A DNA stretch of 18,067 nt from Trueperaceae bacterium (lineage in GTDB: Bacteria > Deinococcota > Deinococci > Deinococcales > Trueperaceae). Made by a program: the position numbers and the translations under genes. The stretch is taken from contig SLSM01000165.1 in NCBI GenBank assembly GCA_007130445.1, forward strand, positions 1 through 18,067. Reading direction: 5' to 3'. The notes beneath the pieces are model-generated. The model made no database searches. It saw only the letters and a list, made by a program, of their open reading frames with translations, and had not been told where the DNA came from. Shown piece by piece: positions 13,812 through 18,067 of this stretch (positions are counted from its first letter, which is position 1; each line of letters starts with the position of its first letter).

Positions 13812-15370
13812 GGCCGCTGCCCTCCGCCACCCGGCTCGCGTTCGGTGGCGTCTTGGCAGTCCTGGCATTGGCTTCGACGAACATGACCATCGTCGGCACC
13901 GCGCTTCCGCGGATCATCGCCGAGCTCGATGGGTTCGGTCTGTATGCGTGGGCGTTCACGGCGTTCACGCTGACCTCGACCGTGTCGCTCCCCGTCTACG
14001 GCCGCCTCGGCGACCGCTACGGGCGCAAGCCGATCCTGCTCTTCGGCATCATCGTGTTCACGCTCGCATCGGTCGCGGCGGGGTTCTCGCAGACCATGCT
14101 GCAGCTGGTCGTGATGCGCGCCCTGCAAGGCCTGGGTGGCGGCGCACTGATGGGCATGACGTGGGCCGTGCTCGGCGACCTCTTCACGCCCCGCGAGCGC
14201 GGCGCGTATCAGGGCATCACGAGCGGCGTCTTCGGCGTCTCGTCGGTGATCGGTCCACTCATCGGTGGGGTGATCACCGACACCCTGGGGTGGCGCTGGG
14301 TCTTCTTCGTGGTCGTCCCGGTGGCGGCCGTGTCGTTCGAACTCGTGCGGCGCTACGTCCCCCATGGCGCCACCGACCGCAGCGGCGGCATCGACGTCCT
14401 CGGCTCTGTGCTGCTCATCGCCACGGCCACCCCACTGCTCGTCGCGCTGAGCCTCGGTGGGGCGAGCCACGCGTGGGGAAGCGCCACGGTGCTGGCCCTG
14501 TTCGCGTCGACCGTGCTCTTCGGTGCGGTCCTGCTGATGCACGAGCGCCACGCCTCGAACCCCGTCGTCCCTCTGGCGCTGCTGCGACAGCGCGTGATCG
14601 GCCTGACGAGCCTGGGAAGCGCCCTCGTGGGCGTGGGCATGTTCGTCGCCGTGTTCTACCTCCCGCTCTACGTGCAGGGCGTGCTCGGAGCCAGCGCGTC
14701 GGCGTCCGGTCTGGTGTTGTCACCGTTGATGTTGGGGTTCGTCGCCGCGACCTTCCTGAGCGGTGCATACGCGACACGCACGGGCCGCTACTGGTGGTGG
14801 CTGATCGCGGGGGCGACGATGACGGCGCTCGGCTACGCGGCCGCGACGCTCCTGCTCGGGCCAGCGACACCGCCTGCGACGGTGATCGCCGTCAGCATCC
14901 TGATCGGCCTCGGGCTCGGTCCGCTCATGTCGCTCTTCATCGTCGTGGCCCAGGTGGCGGCGCCCCGAGCGCAACTCGGAACCGTGACGAGCGCGAACCA
15001 GTTCGCGCGTCAGATGGCCGGGACCATCGGCGTCGCCGTGGCCGGGGCGATCATCGCGGCCCATCTGCAGGTCGGCCTCGCCACGCTCCCCGGCGTCGCC
15101 GATCTCGGCGCGGACACCAGGGCGCTCGTGACGTCTCCCAACACCCTGACCGACCCCGCCCGACTGGGGGCGGCCAGGGCTGCCCTGAGCGTCGACCTCG
15201 CCCCGGACGCAGTGGAGGCCGTCATCGGCGCCGCGCGTGCCGCGCTCTCGTCCGGGCTGTCGGCATCGTTCGCGATGAGCGGCGTGCTGGCGCTGCTCGC
15301 GCTCGCGGTGACGATGCAGCTCCCCCGCATGACGCTGCCCGACACCCACGCGCACGACCTCGAGGAGTGA
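13808..15370 (+). CDS. MFS drug:H+ antiporter, DHA2/EmrB-QacA type
   Basis: This 520-residue inner-membrane exporter has about 14 hydrophobic segments, the number typical of the DHA2 family. The first begins FGGVLAVLALASTNMTIVGTALPRII. Motif A is GRLGDRYGRK (after TM2), and the antiporter motif C is seen in GVFGVSSVIGPLIGG. The acidic residue that usually stands in TM1 (LDxTIV) is replaced by Asn (N25), which could alter proton coupling or substrate choice. The start is a TTG at 13808 that overlaps the MarR stop (TTGA), so translation is probably coupled. It likely exports toxic organic compounds under MarR control; the substrate is unknown. Confidence 0.92.
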   Translation: MRPLPSATRLAFGGVLAVLALASTNMTIVGTALPRIIAELDGFGLYAWAFTAFTLTSTVSLPVYGRLGDRYGRKPILLFGIIVFTLASVAAGFSQTMLQLVVMRALQGLGGGALMGMTWAVLGDLFTPRERGAYQGITSGVFGVSSVIGPLIGGVITDTLGWRWVFFVVVPVAAVSFELVRRYVPHGATDRSGGIDVLGSVLLIATATPLLVALSLGGASHAWGSATVLALFASTVLFGAVLLMHERHASNPVVPLALLRQRVIGLTSLGSALVGVGMFVAVFYLPLYVQGVLGASASASGLVLSPLMLGFVAATFLSGAYATRTGRYWWWLIAGATMTALGYAAATLLLGPATPPATVIAVSILIGLGLGPLMSLFIVVAQVAAPRAQLGTVTSANQFARQMAGTIGVAVAGAIIAAHLQVGLATLPGVADLGADTRALVTSPNTLTDPARLGAARAALSVDLAPDAVEAVIGAARAALSSGLSASFAMSGVLALLALAVTMQLPRMTLPDTHAHDLEE

Positions 15371-15425
15371 GGTCCCCCGGGACGCACCCCACGAAGGGCG
15401 CGCGGCCGCACCTGAGCATGTGACG

Positions 15426-15941
15426 TCAGTTCAACGGTCGGCGCACCACCCTCGGCCGGCCGCGTTCGAACACCAGGTCGCCCTCCGTGCCGGGCTCTGC
15501 GCCCGCGAGCCCGCGCTCGCTCGGCACCTCGTACGCACGCCGCGTGGACATCGAGTGCCAGACCTGCATGCGCTCGTTGGCGACCTCGCAGCGCACCGCG
15601 ACGCGAGCGCCGGGCGCGACCTCGGGTGGTGGTGGCGCAGCGACGGGCCCCCATGCCGGGTCACCGGCGCCTCGAGGCGGCGACCAGCCCGTGCCCCCGC
15701 GCCGACCGCGCAGCAACGACGCCAGGCCGGCCGACACCTGACGCCAGCCCCGTGCGGCGGCGACCCACGACGCTCGTCCGGCCCGCGTCCACGGCGGCGC
15801 GTGCACCACGCGCCAGGCCAAGAGGCCGCCCGTCACGGCTGCGACGAAGGCGACGAAGGCGTTCGCACCGAGCCCACCGACCGCTGCAGCAGCCAGCATC
15901 CCGGCGAACATCGCGACCAGCCATGGTGGGAACCTCGACAC
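15426..15941 (-). CDS. Small membrane protein of unknown function
   Basis: I do not recognise this 171-residue protein. The N-terminus has two closely spaced hydrophobic segments (about residues 7-23 and 27-44, LVAMFAGMLAAAAVGGLGAN and AFVAFVAAVTGGLLAWRVV). A basic stretch, a Pro-rich linker (VAAPPPPEVAPG, near 100) and a soluble tail with ARVAVRCEVANERMQVWHSM follow. The C-terminal part could be a small beta domain. The GTG at 15941 is preceded in frame by stops, so it is the earliest start; there is no ribosome binding site, but a TAGGCT hexamer lies nine bases upstream. It converges with the MFS gene, 55 bases between stops, and its frame shows no other sign of function. Confidence 0.6.
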   Translation of the reverse strand: MSRFPPWLVAMFAGMLAAAAVGGLGANAFVAFVAAVTGGLLAWRVVHAPPWTRAGRASWVAAARGWRQVSAGLASLLRGRRGGTGWSPPRGAGDPAWGPVAAPPPPEVAPGARVAVRCEVANERMQVWHSMSTRRAYEVPSERGLAGAEPGTEGDLVFERGRPRVVRRPLN

Positions 15942-15950
15942 GCTTCATGA

Positions 15951-15956
15951 AGCCTA
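15951..15956 (-). promoter_or_regulatory. Candidate -10 element of the unknown membrane protein gene
   Basis: TAGGCT on the minus strand lies nine bases before the GTG. Between them is a 12-bp palindrome (GCTTCATGAAGC, 15942-15953) that overlaps the hexamer by three bases. Support is only the match to TANNNT. Confidence 0.3.
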
Positions 15957-15972
15957 CCCGAAGGTGGGACGT

Positions 15973-16002
15973 TTGACCGTGGCACAACGTGCGTGGTATC
16001 CG
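15973..16002 (+). promoter_or_regulatory. Candidate promoter of the TAXI-TRAP operon
   Basis: TTGACC (15973-15978) and TATCCG (15997-16002) are 18 bases apart, and TGG precedes the latter as an extended -10. Transcription would begin near 16009 with a leader of about 66 bases. Within that leader CCACGTGC occurs twice (16024-16031 and 16038-16045), which could be a regulator-binding repeat. Confidence 0.45.
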
Positions 16003-16074
16003 TGATGACACACCCACCGCCGGCCACGTGCTGCCGTCCACGTGCCACTTCGGAGCTCAACACAAGGAGACACC

Positions 16075-17016
16075 ATGAAGCGTTGGATCACCATCATCGC
16101 AAGCGCAGCCGTCGCGCTCTTCGGCGTCGCGCACGCCCAACAGTTCCTCACCATCGGCACCGGCGGCGTCGTCGGCGTCTACTTCCCGGTCGGAGGCGCC
16201 ACCGCTCGCTACGTGAACGAGGCGAACGTCGGCCTGCGCCTCACGGTCGAGTCGACCGGCGGCTCGGTCTTCAACGTCCGCGCGATCCGAGCCGGGCAAC
16301 TCGACTTGGCGCTGGCCCAGTCCGACGTGACCTACCAGGCCTACAACGGCACCGGCACGTTCGAGGGCGAGGCGTTCGAGGGCCTCCGTACGATCATGGG
16401 CCTGCACGCCGAACCCATGCACCTGATCTGCCAGTCGAGCGCCAACGTCCAGAGTTTCCGCGACATCGCCGGCAAGCGCGTGTCGATCGGCAACCCCGGC
16501 TCGGGCATCTACAACACCGTCCTCGCCATGCTCGACGCATTCGACATGACCGAAGCGGACTTCTCTGCCGAGTACCTGGTCGCAGCGGAGCAGCCGGACT
16601 TCCTGCGTGACGGCCGCATCGACTGCTTCTTCTACACGGTCGGCATCGGCGGCGGGGCGATCCGCGACATCACCGCCACGGCCGACGTCGACGTCGTGCC
16701 GCTCGACGACCCCGAGCTCCAGAGTCTCATCGACGATTTCCCGTACTACGCGTTCGCCACCGTCCCGGGCGGCACCTACGGCAACCAGCCCGACGACGTC
16801 ACGCTGTTCGGCGTCAAGGCGCTGTTCGTGTCGAGCACCGACCTCTCCGAGGAGAACGCCTACAACATCGTCAAGGCCGTCCTCGACAACCTCGAAGGCT
16901 TCCAGGCCACGCACCCGGCCTTGGCCGACCTCACCGCCGAGGACTTCCTCAGCGGTCTCGGCGCCCCGCTCCACCCGGGCGCCCAGCGTGCCTTCGAGGA
17001 GGCCGGCCTCTACTAA
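16075..17016 (+). CDS. TAXI-family TRAP transporter solute-binding protein
   Basis: This 313-residue exported protein is the ligand-binding part of a TRAP transporter. It has a signal peptide (MKRWITIIASAAVALFGVAHA, cleavage expected before Q22) and then LTIGTGGVVGVYFPVGGATA, the hallmark start of the TAXI (TRAP-associated extracytoplasmic immunogenic) family. STGGSVFNVRAIRAGQLDLALAQSD and GKRVSIGNPGSGIYNTVLAML also match. The start at 16075 has AAGGAG seven bases upstream; an in-frame ATG at 16042 would put a hydrophilic tail before the signal peptide and is rejected. Substrates of characterised TAXI systems include amino acids and C4 acids; none is assured here. It is followed by two stem-loops and then the fused permease gene. 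Confidence 0.95.
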   Translation: MKRWITIIASAAVALFGVAHAQQFLTIGTGGVVGVYFPVGGATARYVNEANVGLRLTVESTGGSVFNVRAIRAGQLDLALAQSDVTYQAYNGTGTFEGEAFEGLRTIMGLHAEPMHLICQSSANVQSFRDIAGKRVSIGNPGSGIYNTVLAMLDAFDMTEADFSAEYLVAAEQPDFLRDGRIDCFFYTVGIGGGAIRDITATADVDVVPLDDPELQSLIDDFPYYAFATVPGGTYGNQPDDVTLFGVKALFVSSTDLSEENAYNIVKAVLDNLEGFQATHPALADLTAEDFLSGLGAPLHPGAQRAFEEAGLY

Positions 17017-17029
17017 GGCACGAGGTCCT

Positions 17030-17050
17030 CGGCCCGGCACAACCGGGCCG
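17030..17050 (+). other. First stem-loop between TAXI binding-protein and permease genes
   Basis: CGGCCCGG and CCGGGCCG form a perfect 8-bp stem with a CACAA loop, 13 bases after the binding-protein stop. No T-run follows. Confidence 0.55.
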
Positions 17051-17071
17051 TGCGACGACGGCATGCACGAG

Positions 17072-17108
17072 CGCCCGGGGCGCCGCATCGATCGCGGCGC
17101 CCCGGGCG
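17072..17108 (+). other. Second, stronger stem-loop between TAXI binding-protein and permease genes
   Basis: A perfect 15-bp inverted repeat (arm CGCCCGGGGCGCCGC, 17072-17086 with 17094-17108) encloses a seven-base loop ATCGATC. There is no T-run, so partial rather than full termination, or protection of the binding-protein message, is more likely. It lies 61 bases before the permease ATG. Confidence 0.7.
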
Positions 17109-17113
17109 TGTCG

Positions 17114-17119
17114 TAGGCT
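17114..17119 (+). promoter_or_regulatory. Possible internal -10 element before the TRAP permease gene
   Basis: TAGGCT, 50 bases before the permease ATG and just after the second stem-loop, repeats the hexamer found before three other genes. A -35 would have to fall inside the hairpin, so this is weak. Confidence 0.2.
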
Positions 17120-17169
17120 GATCCGAGACGACAACTCGGCGACAAGGCAACGTAGGCGAAGGAGCGCCC

Positions 17170-18067
17170 ATGGCCAGCACACCTGAACGCGAGGACGACG
17201 AGCGCGGCCCACACGACGATCGGCACCAGGCCGACGCGCGTCCCGGCGACGTCGACGAGCGCGCGAGCGAGGACCAGGCGGAACTGACCTCGTTCACGGT
17301 CGAAGAGGTCATGGCCGAGGCCGCGAAGGACGAGGGTGCGGCTGCGGCCGCGAAGATGGTCGAGGAGGCCGAGGCCGGTGGTCGCGACCCTGGGCGCCTG
17401 ATGGCCTGGTCGATCTTCGCGATCGCGATCGGCTGGTCGCTGTTCCAGCTCGGCATCGCCTCCGTGTTCGTCATGGACGCCACGCGCGCTCGGGCGTTCC
17501 ACCTCGCGTTCGCCATCGTGCTCACGTTCCTCGTCTTCCCAGCGCGGCGCCGCGGGGGCGCCAAGCACATCCCCTGGTACGACTTCATCGCCGCGGCCGT
17601 GGCGGGGCTCGGGGTCCTCTACCTCGTCATCGACTACCACGGCATCCAGACCCGCTTCGGCATCCCGATCCAGCGCGAGGTGATCCTCGGGACGGTGACG
17701 ATCCTCCTGCTGCTGGAGGCGACACGCCGCAGCCTGGGCCCGGCCCTCTCCATCGTGGCGAGCGTGTTCCTGCTCTACGCACTGACCGGGCCGCGCGGAC
17801 TCATCCCACTGCCGCTGCCCGACCTCATCGCGCACCGGGGATACCACGTCGAACGGCTGATCAGCCAGATGTACGTGACCACCGAGGGCGTCTTCGGCGT
17901 CGCGCTCGGGGTGTCGGTGCAGTTCGTCTTCCTGTTCGTGCTCTTCGGCAGCATGCTGGACCGCGCCGGCGCGGGGAAGTACTTCATCGACCTGGCGAAC
18001 GCCTTCCTCGGCACCTACCGCGGCGGCCCCGCCAAGGCCTCGGTCGTCGCCTCGGGCATGACGGGCA
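17170..18067 (+). CDS. TRAP transporter fused permease (TAXI-associated DctQM type), N-terminal part
   Basis: The 299 codons visible form the start of a large inner-membrane permease, in which the small and large TRAP subunits are fused as usual for TAXI systems. Hydrophobic segments begin near residue 78 (LMAWSIFAIAIGWSLFQLGIAS) and continue near 110, 135, 165, 185 and 245. HRGYHVERLISQMYVTTEGVFG and LFGSMLDRAGAGKYFIDLANAF then lead into RGGPAKASVVASGMTG, which is typical of the large subunit. The first 75 residues are an unusual hydrophilic extension, rich in Asp, Glu, Arg and Ala, with a likely helix at VEEVMAEAAKDEGAAAAAKM. The start ATG has GAAGGAG about six bases upstream. The frame is open to the end of the window. 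Confidence 0.9.
   Translation, partial: MASTPEREDDERGPHDDRHQADARPGDVDERASEDQAELTSFTVEEVMAEAAKDEGAAAAAKMVEEAEAGGRDPGRLMAWSIFAIAIGWSLFQLGIASVFVMDATRARAFHLAFAIVLTFLVFPARRRGGAKHIPWYDFIAAAVAGLGVLYLVIDYHGIQTRFGIPIQREVILGTVTILLLLEATRRSLGPALSIVASVFLLYALTGPRGLIPLPLPDLIAHRGYHVERLISQMYVTTEGVFGVALGVSVQFVFLFVLFGSMLDRAGAGKYFIDLANAFLGTYRGGPAKASVVASGMTG

Noticed and set aside
16057..17847. Antisense open frame of 596 codons across the TAXI binding protein and permease
   Set aside because: It has highly skewed, low-complexity composition with no motif. The plus strand there encodes two clearly recognisable proteins with signal peptide, ribosome binding sites and family motifs.
1..18067. tRNA, rRNA, CRISPR arrays, insertion sequences, integrases or phage genes
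   Set aside because: I found no cloverleaf-like gene, regular repeat-spacer array, transposase motif or terminal inverted repeat pair; composition is uniform across the window.

Overview
The window is 18 kb of very GC-rich (roughly 70%), tightly packed bacterial chromosome. It carries 16 supportable protein-coding genes and no RNA gene, CRISPR array, insertion sequence or phage gene. The high GC, a tandem FAS1 lipoprotein, a fused TAXI-type TRAP permease and several starts that look leaderless (a TANNNT -10 hexamer six bases before the start codon) would fit Deinococcota, perhaps a Truepera-like lineage. That placement is inference; an actinobacterium or another GC-rich phylum cannot be excluded from sequence alone.

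Left part, minus strand (1-4288): an AfuABC/FbpABC-type ABC importer operon. The order of transcription is binding protein, a 13-bp stem-loop, a double-length permease, the ATPase, then a Gfo/Idh/MocA-type oxidoreductase that runs off the window edge. Next come a divergent pair, an aldo/keto reductase (minus) and a SAM methyltransferase (plus), sharing a 41-bp intergenic region with a perfect 12-bp inverted repeat.

Middle (6027-10646): a two-cysteine 4-hydroxyproline-epimerase-like enzyme; a threonine-dehydratase-like PLP enzyme overlapping by four bases a small ICMT-like membrane methyltransferase; a two-domain FAS1 lipoprotein with a good intrinsic terminator; and an AEC-family permease. 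A leucyl aminopeptidase (M17) follows.

Right part (12206-18067): an HxlR regulator divergent from a YceI protein, with a repeated TCAAGCGCT box over the yceI -35; a MarR regulator overlapping by four bases a 14-TM-type MFS exporter, with a 26-bp perfect palindrome against the marR -10; an unrecognised small membrane protein; and a TAXI TRAP operon (binding protein, two stem-loops, fused permease) cut by the window end.

I did not find a convincing new multi-gene system. The most interesting signals are regulatory: the recurrent leaderless-type promoter, three candidate operators tied to identifiable regulators or divergent genes, and the same binding protein / hairpin / permease layout in both importer operons.
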